Assembly: GCF_020447225.1 (NCBI RefSeq)
Contig: NZ_JAJAEO010000153.1
Coordinates: 1 to 34,406 of the forward strand
Source of the DNA: Methylophaga pinxianii
GTDB taxonomy: Bacteria; Pseudomonadota; Gammaproteobacteria; Nitrosococcales; Methylophagaceae
Reading direction: 5' to 3'
DNA: 34,406 bases
In this document: positions 14,581 through 23,035 of the stretch, piece after piece
How the letters are laid out: each line of letters starts with the position of its first letter
Numbering within the stretch: position 1 is the first letter of the stretch
Notes under the pieces: generated by a model
The model's input: the letters and a program-made list of their open reading frames with translations, nothing else
What the model was told of the DNA's origin: nothing
The model's database searches: none
Program-made: the position numbers and the translations under genes

Positions 14581-15726
14581 TCATTCTAGCAATAGCTCTA
14601 CTTCAGCTTGAGCATGGCTCACACCATTGATTAACAGTTCAATGGTGTGGCTGCCATTGTAATAACGTCTTGTTGTCAGGCTTAAGAAGCCATGCGATTT
14701 ACTCAGAGAAATCTCCCTCCCTCTCTCCAGCTCAACACTCTTCCACTTAAACACCTTGGCTGTAGCTTTACCGTTGGCTTTCATATGCCAGACCCGATAA
14801 TCCACCACAAATGTTTGTGGTTGTGATGCCATCGAAACGAGTGTTGCCTCAATCCCTACGCTTTGTCCTAAGATGATCTGCTGCTGATTAAGGGAAAGCT
14901 CAACCTTTACTGCCGGATTTTCACTGTAGCCTAATAATGGAAATACAGCCGGCTCACCCGCCTTAATCAGACTGCGCAGTCCATGACGTATTATCCAGCG
15001 ACGTTGTGGGGTTGCCTCATTTAGCCATTCACGGCAGAGCTCTATGACTCGCTCAGGATGATCTTTACTAATATCATTTAAATTATTGGCGACTGATTTT
15101 TGAACATATTGACTGTTGTCATCTTTTAACTGCGTGAGTAAGTCAAATATGGGCTGCGGATCGCGTTGTAAGGCTTTTAAATAACCGCCCCATGGTAACC
15201 GTGGCCGAATTCCTTCTGACGCCAGGCGTCTGACATGTTCATCAGGATCATGACACCATTGCATCAAATGGCGATAAGTCAGCTCAAAATGGACTTCAAT
15301 ATAGGGTCTGATAGCAAACTCTGCGGTAAACAAAGATGTTAGATGTTTTAACAAATCCAGGGCTACCTCTGGTTGTTGTAACCCTTGCTTGCCAGCATAG
15401 TCAATTAACGGCCATGCCATAAAACTATGCCATCCGTTATTATCCTGCTTATCGGGCCAGTTATCGGCGAGCAGCTTCAACCAATTGGCATTCTGCGCAT
15501 AATCATTCACCAAAAAGGTGGCTAACCCCTGACTAATATGCTCAACACGCGTCTTCAGCGGCATATCATGCAAACGCTGCGTCGTCGCTTGGATAAAATC
15601 CTCAGCAGGGAATGCTGGTTGATGTTGCTTGATTAATTCAGCCAACAGCCGGATATTTTGCGGGTTGATATGATCTTTTAATAGGGGTGCTGAATTGGAT
15701 TCGGCTGACGCTTCTGAACTGACCAT
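14581..15726 (-). CDS. AlkC-type DNA alkylation repair protein
   Basis: A DNA glycosylase of the HEAT-like-repeat (AlkC/AlkD) superfamily that removes alkylated bases such as 3-methyladenine without base flipping. The AlkC hallmark is the run near residues 165-230: VRRLASEGIRPRLPWGGYL, then DNSQYVQKSVANNLNDISKD. Residues about 20-265 are helical repeats. The C-terminal 110 residues (from about AVKVELSL) are beta-rich, like the Ig-like domain fused to some AlkC proteins. The 381-residue length fits the Ig-bearing form. GAGAAAGA precedes the ATG. It is a single gene between two hairpins. The substrate range cannot be judged from the sequence. Confidence 0.85.
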   Translation of the reverse strand: MVSSEASAESNSAPLLKDHINPQNIRLLAELIKQHQPAFPAEDFIQATTQRLHDMPLKTRVEHISQGLATFLVNDYAQNANWLKLLADNWPDKQDNNGWHSFMAWPLIDYAGKQGLQQPEVALDLLKHLTSLFTAEFAIRPYIEVHFELTYRHLMQWCHDPDEHVRRLASEGIRPRLPWGGYLKALQRDPQPIFDLLTQLKDDNSQYVQKSVANNLNDISKDHPERVIELCREWLNEATPQRRWIIRHGLRSLIKAGEPAVFPLLGYSENPAVKVELSLNQQQIILGQSVGIEATLVSMASQPQTFVVDYRVWHMKANGKATAKVFKWKSVELERGREISLSKSHGFLSLTTRRYYNGSHTIELLINGVSHAQAEVELLLE

Positions 15727-15752
15727 CTGTCTTTCTCACTTTTGCCAGACAT

Positions 15753-15785
15753 AAAAAAACCGTGGCTCGAAAGCCACGGTTTTTT
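15753..15785. terminator. bidirectional intrinsic terminator
   Basis: CCGTGGCT (15760-15767), a CGAA loop, AGCCACGG (15772-15779), flanked by seven As (15753-15759) and six Ts (15780-15785). It ends the minus-strand VPLPA-CTERM gene, whose stop is 22 bases away, and would also stop plus-strand read-through. Confidence 0.92.
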
Positions 15786-15807
15786 ATTGTACGGTATTGC
15801 GAGAGAA

Positions 15808-16533
15808 TTAAGCTTGTGCTTTTGCTCTTCTACGCATTGCCATAAAGCCCATCAGACCAGAACCGAACAACCATACTGCTGCAGGTAATGGTACTTCAGA
15901 AGGCATAGAAGTGAACTGACCAAGCAATTTAACAGTTTTGTTTTTACCTTCTTTCAAAAAGATTTCATCAATTAGTTCGATACCATCTTTGCCGTGAACA
16001 CCAAAACCAGTTAATTCAAAGTAATAATCAGTGCCTGCATAGCTTAAAAACTTAGTTGGTACTGAGCTTAAAAACGTTGTTGTATCACCAGTTGGGTTAA
16101 CAACATTGTCCAATGAAAAGCCGTATGTGAATGTTTCAGAAAACGCTGATGGTGAAGTGAAATTCAGTGTTAACGATAAATCAACGCCTTCAGCCTGTGT
16201 ACCTGAAACAATTTTACCGTTGTAAAAATTTAAGTAACCAGCAATAAAGGTTTGATCTACGTTTGCATTGAAACCTGTACCGCTCATTTCTAGTTTGCTT
16301 GGATCATTATATTGAGCGACTGGTTGAAAACAAAACCAACCACAACTCTGCCATGAAGTATGACTGTATGTTCCCTCGCCCCAAGTAAATTCATTTGTGC
16401 CAACACCAGTAGTGACCATACCAGACGGACCAGTAGGATTTTCGAAGGTTCCTGATGTACTGCCTTGGAATGTAGCAGCACTAGCCGATACAGAAGCGAC
16501 TAACAGTGAAGCAAAAAGTAGCAAATTTTTCAT
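15808..16533 (-). CDS. VPLPA-CTERM secreted protein (choice-of-anchor K-like)
   Basis: Exported protein sorted by the exosortase/PEP-CTERM system and probably part of the extracellular matrix. It has a signal peptide (MKNLLLFASLLVASVSASA), a beta-rich body with the pattern SGTFENPTG...GVGTNEFTWG that recalls choice-of-anchor K domains, and a C-terminal sorting signal beginning VPLPAAVWLFGSG, then a hydrophobic helix and a basic tail (MRRRAKAQA). Two close cysteines (SCGWFC) could pair. It is a lone gene with a c-di-GMP riboswitch in its leader, so biofilm-type signalling controls it. AAAAAGGAAA lies before the ATG. The exosortase itself is not in this window. The molecular function is unknown. 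Confidence 0.85.
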   Translation of the reverse strand: MKNLLLFASLLVASVSASAATFQGSTSGTFENPTGPSGMVTTGVGTNEFTWGEGTYSHTSWQSCGWFCFQPVAQYNDPSKLEMSGTGFNANVDQTFIAGYLNFYNGKIVSGTQAEGVDLSLTLNFTSPSAFSETFTYGFSLDNVVNPTGDTTTFLSSVPTKFLSYAGTDYYFELTGFGVHGKDGIELIDEIFLKEGKNKTVKLLGQFTSMPSEVPLPAAVWLFGSGLMGFMAMRRRAKAQA

Positions 16534-16555
16534 AAAATTTCCTTTTTAGAAAAAA

Positions 16556-16625
16556 GCAACCCGGCTATCTTATTAGGAAGACCCGTGGCTTTCCGTCTCT
16601 TGGCTCACACCAAGGTTGGCACTCA
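16556..16625 (-). ncRNA. cyclic di-GMP-I (GEMM-I) riboswitch
   Basis: Read on the minus strand: GTGCCAACC; helix CTTGGT/GCCAAG (16614-16609 and 16604-16599) closed by the GNRA tetraloop GTGA (16608-16605); then ACGGAAAGCCACGGG, matching the conserved ACGCAAAGC tetraloop receptor and P3 start; a stem GTCTT/AAGAT; and the 3' signature AGCCGGGTTGC (16566-16556). The order matches GEMM-I. Six Ts follow the aptamer directly, then AAAAAG that could pair with CTTTTT and hide part of the AAGGAA ribosome site. So both termination and translation control are possible. Confidence 0.85.
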
Positions 16626-16930
16626 GTTAATTAATATTGTTCCGGTTATCTACTGGAGCAATGGTGCCTATCTTAGAGGAAAAAATTCTAAAAACTATTG
16701 TACCTTGGTACTAGAGTTTAACTTTTTTAAAATAATGACTTATTTCTTATTTGCTTCACTTAAATAATGCCATATTGAATGCTTTTTTAGTTTGTTTATC
16801 ACCCCAACTTTCGTCTGATATAAATTGTTTAGACTCAAGCATTATTACCCTTAACGTCATTAAAAAATCGATATAAAACTTGATTGTTTTTTATCTCAAG
16901 TCAGCACATTAAGCATGAGTCATATCGCAT
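16626..16930. other. AT-rich gap: riboswitch promoter area and rlmD 3' end
   Basis: On the minus strand a TACAAT (16702-16697) is a plausible -10 for the riboswitch transcript, with no clear -35. At 16872-16901, ACTTGA and TCAAGT form a weak hairpin around a 12-base loop with a short T-rich tail; it may end rlmD upstream of this promoter. No open frame looks real here. Confidence 0.4.
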
Positions 16931-18259
16931 TTATTTTTTAAATAAAGCAATTGATTCAACATGGCTGGTATGTGGAAACATATCCATAATGCCCGTTTGA
17001 ACCAGTGTGTAACCATATTCATTCACCAGTTCACCCGCATCACGAGCCAGCGTTGCCGGATTACAGGACACATAGACGATGGTTTCAGCCCCCAGATCGG
17101 CAATTTGCCCCAGTACTTCAAAGGCGCCACTCCGTGGAGGGTCCAATAATACTTTGGTAAAACCGGCCTGGGCCCACGGATAATCTTTTAACTGAGTGAC
17201 CGTCAAATCTGCCAGTTCAAATTCTGCATTTGTCAGATCATTAATGGCAGCATTGCGTTGAGCATGTGCAACCAATGATTTATCGCCTTCAACACCAATC
17301 ACGCTGTTGACTCGCTTGGCCAATGGCAGCGTAAAGTTACCTAAGCCACAAAAAAGATCCAGTACACGGTCTGATTCTTGTAAATCCAATAGCTCAATGG
17401 CTTTGGTAATCATTTTATGATTAATCCCGGCATTGACCTGAGTAAAATCTCCCGGGGCAAACTCCAGTCTCAGTCCCTCCTCAGGCGCATAATGCAGTTG
17501 AGGATCTTCCGGCCATAATGGCGTAACCGTATCCGGTCCGCCAGGTTGTTGATATATCCATAAATCGTTTTGCTGACCATAGTGAATCAGTTTTTGTTTA
17601 TCTGTTTCACACAGTGGATCCATATTGCGAAATACCAGGGCTGTGTTGGCGTCATCCATCGCGACTTCAATCTGAGCGATACGGTTGTAGGCTTCCAACT
17701 CGGCAATCATTTTGCCAAGCTCTTCCAGACGTAATCCCACGCGAGGGTCCAGCACTTCACATTGGGTTAACTCAGCCAGATACGGAGAACCTTTTTCCCG
17801 AAATCCAACCAGTACTTTTTCTTTCTTGGTCACATAACGTACGCCCAGTCGTGCTTTACGTCTATATCCCCATAACGGTCCTGTTAAAGGTGGTAACCAC
17901 TGCTCAGGGGTGAGTTGTCCAAAATGTGATAGCTGTTCTTTTAAGGTATCTTGTTTCAAGCTTAGCTGGGCTTCTGGCGACATGTGCATCAAACTGCAGC
18001 CACCACAAATGCCAAAATGCCGACATTTGGCTTCAACACGATCAGCAGAAGCATTTTCAACCGAGACGACTTTTGCTTCGTCATATTTTTTGTGCAATCG
18101 GGTATAGAGAAAAGAAACGTTTTCACCAGCCAAGGCACCATCAACAAAAACCGTTTTGCCTTCAATTCTGGCGATGCCACGACCATCATGGGAAAGACTC
18201 TCTATGACTGCCTGAACGGCTTCGGTTGGGAGTCGTTGTCTTTGATTTCGTCGTGCCAT
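16931..18259 (-). CDS. rlmD: 23S rRNA (uracil-1939-C5)-methyltransferase
   Basis: Methylates U1939 of 23S rRNA with S-adenosylmethionine. The 442 residues show an N-terminal TRAM domain (about 10-70), four cysteines for a [4Fe-4S] cluster (C79, C85, C88 in CRHFGICGGC, and C167 in LTQCEV), the SAM-binding DLFCGLGNFTLP, LLDPPRSG, and the catalytic VSCNPATLARD. These mark RlmD (RumA) rather than TrmA, which lacks the cluster. The start MARRNQRQ at 18259 is chosen; the frame extends 22 codons upstream, but these overlap the area of the preceding terminator. The ribosome site (TAGGT) is weak. It is separated from the upstream operon by a terminator. Confidence 0.94.
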   Translation of the reverse strand: MARRNQRQRLPTEAVQAVIESLSHDGRGIARIEGKTVFVDGALAGENVSFLYTRLHKKYDEAKVVSVENASADRVEAKCRHFGICGGCSLMHMSPEAQLSLKQDTLKEQLSHFGQLTPEQWLPPLTGPLWGYRRKARLGVRYVTKKEKVLVGFREKGSPYLAELTQCEVLDPRVGLRLEELGKMIAELEAYNRIAQIEVAMDDANTALVFRNMDPLCETDKQKLIHYGQQNDLWIYQQPGGPDTVTPLWPEDPQLHYAPEEGLRLEFAPGDFTQVNAGINHKMITKAIELLDLQESDRVLDLFCGLGNFTLPLAKRVNSVIGVEGDKSLVAHAQRNAAINDLTNAEFELADLTVTQLKDYPWAQAGFTKVLLDPPRSGAFEVLGQIADLGAETIVYVSCNPATLARDAGELVNEYGYTLVQTGIMDMFPHTSHVESIALFKK

Positions 18260-18292
18260 TTGTTCAAACCTATAAAGTGGATAGATAGTCAT

Positions 18293-18336
18293 AAAAAAAG
18301 TCCGATCATGCCTCCAGCAGGGCAAAACCGGACTTT
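18293..18336 (-). terminator. intrinsic terminator after the ydbH-ydbL end of the operon
   Basis: On the minus strand AAAGTCCG (18336-18329) pairs with CGGACTTT (18304-18297), with an inner TGCC/GGCA stem, and runs into a T-tract (18299-18293). It closes the long lepA-to-ydbL run, just after the ydbL stop. Confidence 0.8.
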
Positions 18337-18351
18337 AACGTTTTCGTGGAA

Positions 18352-18945
18352 TTATTTTTGCTGCCAGCTGCCGCCTTGTTGGTACCACCACCCTTTGGCG
18401 GCATTACTTATCCAGCGTCGAGCAAAGGTTTCCTGAATATCGGATTCCCATTCAGGATGACCATTGGCACGGGCAATTTCTGCATACAATGCTTTACGAT
18501 CCTGATTTTCTTCTGCAATCAGGGTATTTACCGTATTACGATCTTTTAATGGCACAGCCGACGCTTCACGTAGCGTGATTAAACCGTCACTGGTTAATCC
18601 CACCGCACCGGTTTGGTAATAAGGATGTAACCGCTCATGGCGCTGTTTCATTTTGGCTTGCAGTGCATTAATTGATGGCGAGTTAATATTCAGATTCGCC
18701 TCGGCTTGCGCGGGAGAAACTAACCAGTTTAATACCTGCATCGCTATTGGCAGGTTTTGATTGAGCTGACTGGTTTCATCTGGTGTGGCTGGTTGGGCGG
18801 GAGCTTCATCCCGGCTCCAGACGTCCTCAATAATTCGGTCCGCTGCTTTTTCAGCCGCTGCAGCCGGGAAATAAATATTTATTGTCACGCAGGAAATCAA
18901 CATCAAACCCGCTGTACTGCCCATTAACCATTTTAATAAACGCAT
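18352..18945 (-). CDS. YdbL-like DUF1318 lipoprotein with YnbE-like N-terminus
   Basis: Partner of the YdbH lipid-transport protein made 11 bases upstream. Residues 1-19 are a lipoprotein signal peptide with lipobox LISC; the mature protein begins CVTINIYFP, then AAAAEKAAD. The C-terminal half (about 90-197) is the DUF1318/YdbL domain: NALQAKMKQRHERL, GLITLREAS, NTLIAEENQDRKALY, NGHPEW, and FARRWI..AKGWWYQ. In E. coli the lipoprotein YnbE (which adds a beta strand to YdbH) and the periplasmic YdbL (which tempers YnbE stacking) are separate. Here no ynbE lies between, and the VTINIYFP strand next to the lipid anchor suggests one protein does both jobs. That last step is inference. Confidence 0.82.
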   Translation of the reverse strand: MRLLKWLMGSTAGLMLISCVTINIYFPAAAAEKAADRIIEDVWSRDEAPAQPATPDETSQLNQNLPIAMQVLNWLVSPAQAEANLNINSPSINALQAKMKQRHERLHPYYQTGAVGLTSDGLITLREASAVPLKDRNTVNTLIAEENQDRKALYAEIARANGHPEWESDIQETFARRWISNAAKGWWYQQGGSWQQK

Positions 18946-18956
18946 TCGATTTTCCT

Positions 18957-21026
18957 TTATTGAATAACTGGCCCATCGCTATGACTGACCGCTTTTAATC
19001 TGGCAATTAATTCAGGCCAATCCACCTTTCGGGTATAGCCAACAACATTAATCCATGGCGGTAGTCCTCCGCCTTTGACTATATAGTACCCTTGCTCTGT
19101 CGGTTCGATACCATCCATTTGGCAGATTGAATTCATCAACCGACAACTTAGACCAATCTTTTTATAAGAAAAGTCTTCAAAAAAGCCCATAAATCCGCGT
19201 GATAAGATGGCTGTCGGCCCCCCACCGATCTGCGATAGATTATTCACCGCCCGTTGGCTGATTCGTCGGCGGCCAGGATCCTCGTCAGGCGTTTCAAATA
19301 AAGCATCAAATTGCACTGGCTGCCAGTTGGATAAGCGGAGATTATAGATCTGACCATCTAATTTGCCGCTTATAGTACCAAAATCAAATGTATTGGTGAG
19401 CGTCTGTAAATCCAGACGATTAATATCGATATTGGCGTAAAGCTGAGGCAGACTGCCAAACGGCTGCTGTAAACGCAGATCTTTTATCACCATCGAGCCA
19501 TCAAATAGCTTCAGTAACAACGCCCCATCTACATTAATTTCTTCCTTGGCATAACGGACTTGAGGAATCATTCCAGACAGTTTTCCCTGCAATTCTGGCC
19601 AGCCTAACAACGGACTGAGCTGGCTCATCGAAATCGGGCTTAATACGCCTTCAAACTGCCAACTCAACCCTGACGCTTCTTCCAGACTTAATTGAAAATT
19701 ATTGAGTGTCAGTCCACCATCCAGAACTGGTAAAGAAAAGCTTTCGGTGAATTGGATCTGGTTCTGGCTGACTTCGGCTTTAATCGATGAGCCACCTAAG
19801 GGCACTGACAGTAAAGAGGCTGACTGCCAACTCAGGTTCACTGGTAATAGGCTGTCATCATTGGTCCAGCCCAGTTTGCCATCCAGATTTTCAACACTGA
19901 AACGCTCTGCTTCATCCTTCAGACTGACTGAGTGTAACGCCAGCGTGACCTGATATTGTTCAGGCTGCCATAGCACATTGGCATTTACTTGACCGGTCGT
20001 TTGCAGTCGACTGAGTGAAGAGCCCGGAAAAAACGGCTGTAACCAATCTTGGTATAACTGACCCAAATTGGCACTGGTCAATTGCATTTGCAGACGTTTT
20101 AACTGTGTATTCTGCCCGTTTAATATTCCATTTGCCTGCAGGGATTCTCCCTGCTGAAATTGCAGATCAGTTATCTGCCACACTTTTTCTTCAGTGGAAA
20201 ACTGTCCCTCACTCTGGATTATTATCGACTGCTCGGCCATATCGAGAAATACCGGTTCAATATAGGTCTGTCCGTTATCGACTGACAGGGTTTGTTGCCA
20301 AACCCAGTTCTCCGCATCATGTTGCAAGGTCAGCTCTAGCGTTGCAGCCAGATCTTCCCCCACATATTGCCCAGTGCTATTGGTAAAAGAAACGTGGTTT
20401 AATGTGCCATCAATTGTTGCAGAATTGAGCTGTAGTGCTTGCCCGCTCAGCTTCGCGTCAATATCAGCCACTGCGCTGATATTCCATTGCGAAAGAACAG
20501 TTAACTGAGATGGATTAATATATGGCTGAAGATATGTCATCAAGCTGGACAATGCGATTTGCTTACCGTTGAGATGCGTTTGCCATTTTCCTTGTTGATA
20601 GTCCAGCTCAACATTCAGCTCACCTTGCTCAATGTCGATGCCATTCACACTTATTTGATATCGCTCTTCCGCTGCTTGAGATTGCACCTTGAAGTTAACG
20701 GTTTGATGACCCCATTTTGCATGGCTGAATTCGATCTCTCCTGCCTGGCAGTCTATCTGTCCAGAAAACCAGCGTAAGGAATCACAACGAAGACGGACAT
20801 CGGAGAGCAGGCCAAAGGGTTCGGTTAACTGAACACTTTTCGCTGTTGCGGTGATGAAAAAACCGTTTGTTAATAAATTGATTTCAACCTGCAGTGCATT
20901 GATATCGACTTGCTCACTGGACCAGTCACCAATCTGGATTGCAATCTGTTCTATTGCACGAACAGAGGTTGTTGCAACGAGTAACAAAACCGTTAGGGCA
21001 ATGAGATATCTCTTCTTCGCGGACAT
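18957..21026 (-). CDS. ydbH: YdbH-family intermembrane phospholipid transport protein
   Basis: AsmA-like bridge protein thought to carry phospholipids from inner to outer membrane, redundant with TamB and YhdP in E. coli. The 689 residues start with an N-terminal membrane anchor (MSAKKRYLIALTVLLLVATT), continue in a long beta-rich body of repeated strand patterns, and end with the family's C-terminal block: NLSQIGGGPTAILSRGFMG, ..YKKIGLSCRL, YYIVKGGGLPPWINVVGY, RKVDWPEL. E. coli YdbH is longer (about 880 residues), so the bridge here may be shorter. Its ATG overlaps the cysM stop (TAATG), showing translational coupling, and the ydbL-like gene follows. Confidence 0.85.
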   Translation of the reverse strand: MSAKKRYLIALTVLLLVATTSVRAIEQIAIQIGDWSSEQVDINALQVEINLLTNGFFITATAKSVQLTEPFGLLSDVRLRCDSLRWFSGQIDCQAGEIEFSHAKWGHQTVNFKVQSQAAEERYQISVNGIDIEQGELNVELDYQQGKWQTHLNGKQIALSSLMTYLQPYINPSQLTVLSQWNISAVADIDAKLSGQALQLNSATIDGTLNHVSFTNSTGQYVGEDLAATLELTLQHDAENWVWQQTLSVDNGQTYIEPVFLDMAEQSIIIQSEGQFSTEEKVWQITDLQFQQGESLQANGILNGQNTQLKRLQMQLTSANLGQLYQDWLQPFFPGSSLSRLQTTGQVNANVLWQPEQYQVTLALHSVSLKDEAERFSVENLDGKLGWTNDDSLLPVNLSWQSASLLSVPLGGSSIKAEVSQNQIQFTESFSLPVLDGGLTLNNFQLSLEEASGLSWQFEGVLSPISMSQLSPLLGWPELQGKLSGMIPQVRYAKEEINVDGALLLKLFDGSMVIKDLRLQQPFGSLPQLYANIDINRLDLQTLTNTFDFGTISGKLDGQIYNLRLSNWQPVQFDALFETPDEDPGRRRISQRAVNNLSQIGGGPTAILSRGFMGFFEDFSYKKIGLSCRLMNSICQMDGIEPTEQGYYIVKGGGLPPWINVVGYTRKVDWPELIARLKAVSHSDGPVIQ

Positions 21027-21913
21027 TACTCTGCTGGAAACACACCAGCGGAAAGATAACGATCGCCACGGTCACAAATAATGCAGACGATGACAGCATT
21101 ACTGATGGTATCGGATAGTCGTAAAGCTGCAGCGACACTGCCACCGGAAGATACGCCACAAAAAATCCCCTCTTCGCGGGCAAGTCGACGCATTGTCTCT
21201 TCTGCAACATCCTGTTCTATATCCAGCGTTAAATCGACTCTTTCCGGCTCAAAGATTTCTGGCAAATAAGCTGCTGACCAACGTCGGATGCCCGGGATTT
21301 TTGCACCTTCAACCGGTTGAACACCCACAATTTGCACAGCAGGATTCTGCTCTTTTAAGTATTTGGAAACCCCCATGATGGTTCCTGTAGTGCCCATGGC
21401 ACTGACAAAATGGGTGACTTCACCGTGGGTATCACGCCAGATTTCCGGCCCCGTTGTTTCATAATGTGCCAATGGATTATCAAAATTACCAAATTGATTG
21501 AGGACCTTGCCTTCTCCCATTGCCTGCATTTGCAGCGCCAGGTCCCGGGCTGACTCCATTCCATCGGTTAAAATAATTTCAGCACCATATGCCCGCATTG
21601 AGGCACGACGTTCCATACTCATGCTTTCGGGCATAATCAAAATCATCCGATAGCCCAAAATAGCCGTCACCATCGCCAGGGCAATCCCGGTATTGCCACT
21701 GGTCGCCTCAATCAAGGTATCACCTGGCTGAATATCACCACGAAGTTGTGCATGACGAATCATGCTGGCCACCGGTCGATCTTTTACTGAGCCAGCAGGA
21801 TTATTGCCTTCTAGCTTGGCTAATATGGTATTACTGGTATTGCCGGGCAGACGCTGTAAACGTACCAGAGGCGTATTACCGATACAGGATTCAATGGTAG
21901 GATAGACAGCCAT
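21026..21913 (-). CDS. cysM: cysteine synthase B
   Basis: PLP enzyme that makes cysteine from O-acetylserine and sulfide or thiosulfate. The 295 residues show NTPLVRLQR, the PLP lysine K44 in NPAGSVKDRP, the substrate loop EATSGNTGIALAM, the phosphate-binding SAMGTTGTIMGVSKYL and the CysM-like GVQPVEGAKIPGIRRW. It starts one base after the acpS stop and overlaps ydbH, inside the housekeeping run. CysM rather than CysK is favoured by length and by the IPGIRRW segment. Confidence 0.93.
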   Translation of the reverse strand: MAVYPTIESCIGNTPLVRLQRLPGNTSNTILAKLEGNNPAGSVKDRPVASMIRHAQLRGDIQPGDTLIEATSGNTGIALAMVTAILGYRMILIMPESMSMERRASMRAYGAEIILTDGMESARDLALQMQAMGEGKVLNQFGNFDNPLAHYETTGPEIWRDTHGEVTHFVSAMGTTGTIMGVSKYLKEQNPAVQIVGVQPVEGAKIPGIRRWSAAYLPEIFEPERVDLTLDIEQDVAEETMRRLAREEGIFCGVSSGGSVAAALRLSDTISNAVIVCIICDRGDRYLSAGVFPAE

Positions 21914-21914
21914 G

Positions 21915-22295
21915 CTAACCTTCCACTAACACAACGTAGGCGGTGGCATAATCACCATCATCACTGAGGCTGAGCATGGCTGTCTGAATATTTTTGTCAG
22001 CTAATAATTGCTCGGCATAATCATGAAACACCAGTTCCGGTTTCCCCAGACTGTTATTGCGAACAGCAATATGCTGCAAACTCAATCCATCACGAAATCC
22101 AGTGCCCAGAGCCTTGGCCGTTGCTTCTTTGGCCGCAAACCGTTTTGCCAGAAATGCCGCCGGTTGTTTGTTTTTTTGAAACTGCTCGAATTCGGCCATA
22201 TCCAGTATCCGTTGCGCAGCTTTATCACCGTATTTATTTAACATTTCAGCTATACGGGGAATATGCACCAAATCTGTGCCAATACCACTGATCAT
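21915..22295 (-). CDS. acpS: holo-[acyl-carrier-protein] synthase
   Basis: Moves 4'-phosphopantetheine from CoA to the serine of acyl carrier protein, starting fatty acid synthesis. The 126-residue chain has [15 protein letters not shown] with the metal-binding Asp, and [14 protein letters not shown] with the second metal ligand Glu. The ATG overlaps the pdxJ stop by 4 bases, the usual pdxJ-acpS coupling. Confidence 0.95.
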   Translation of the reverse strand: MISGIGTDLVHIPRIAEMLNKYGDKAAQRILDMAEFEQFQKNKQPAAFLAKRFAAKEATAKALGTGFRDGLSLQHIAVRNNSLGKPELVFHDYAEQLLADKNIQTAMLSLSDDGDYATAYVVLVEG

Positions 22296-23023
22296 CCGCG
22301 CCGGGCTTCCAACATCAGTTGTTTCATTTCACGCACCGCTGACTGAAAGCCGGTAAAGAATGATCGCGCCACAATAGCGTGACCAATATTGAGTTCGACC
22401 AATTCTTTAATCGCCGCAATTGGCTGTACATTGTGATAATGCAACCCATGTCCGGCATTAACCTGTAATCCCATCGCATGGGCCTGTTCAGCGGCTTTAC
22501 GAATGATCTTCAGTTCTTTTTTGGCTTCTGCTGCGGAGCCGGCTTCGGCATAACGTCCTGTATGTAATTCAATCACCGGCGCACCGCAGGCCACCGCCGC
22601 TTCAATCTGTTTTAATTCGGGATCGATAAATAATGACACGGTCACACCGGCTTCTGCCAGACGAACACAGGCATCGTGCATCCGCGATTGTTGTCCGGCA
22701 ACATCCAGTCCACCTTCGGTTGTCAGCTCTTCACGGCGTTCAGGTACCAGGCAGCAGTCGGCAGGCCGGTAATGTTCAGCAATGCTTAACATTTCTTCGG
22801 TGACAGCCATTTCCAGATTCATTTTGGTTTGCAGAATATCGGCCAGCATCATGACATCGCGATCCTGGATATGCCGACGGTCCTCACGTAAATGCAGCGT
22901 AATACTGTCAGCTCCGGCTTGTTCAGCTTCAATAGCCGCTTGAATGGGATCAGGATAACGGGTACCACGGGCTTGTCTTAACGTAGCCACATGATCAATA
23001 TTGACGCCAAGATAAATCGACAT
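22292..23023 (-). CDS. pdxJ: pyridoxine 5'-phosphate synthase
   Basis: Condenses 1-deoxyxylulose-5-phosphate with 3-amino-2-oxopropyl phosphate to give pyridoxine phosphate in the DXP-dependent vitamin B6 route. The 243 residues show [34 protein letters not shown], the catalytic glutamate region [33 protein letters not shown] and [11 protein letters not shown], all diagnostic. It sits between recO and acpS, the common gammaproteobacterial order. Confidence 0.97.
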   Translation of the reverse strand: MSIYLGVNIDHVATLRQARGTRYPDPIQAAIEAEQAGADSITLHLREDRRHIQDRDVMMLADILQTKMNLEMAVTEEMLSIAEHYRPADCCLVPERREELTTEGGLDVAGQQSRMHDACVRLAEAGVTVSLFIDPELKQIEAAVACGAPVIELHTGRYAEAGSAAEAKKELKIIRKAAEQAHAMGLQVNAGHGLHYHNVQPIAAIKELVELNIGHAIVARSFFTGFQSAVREMKQLMLEARRG

Positions 23024-23035
23024 GATGTTCCTTAA

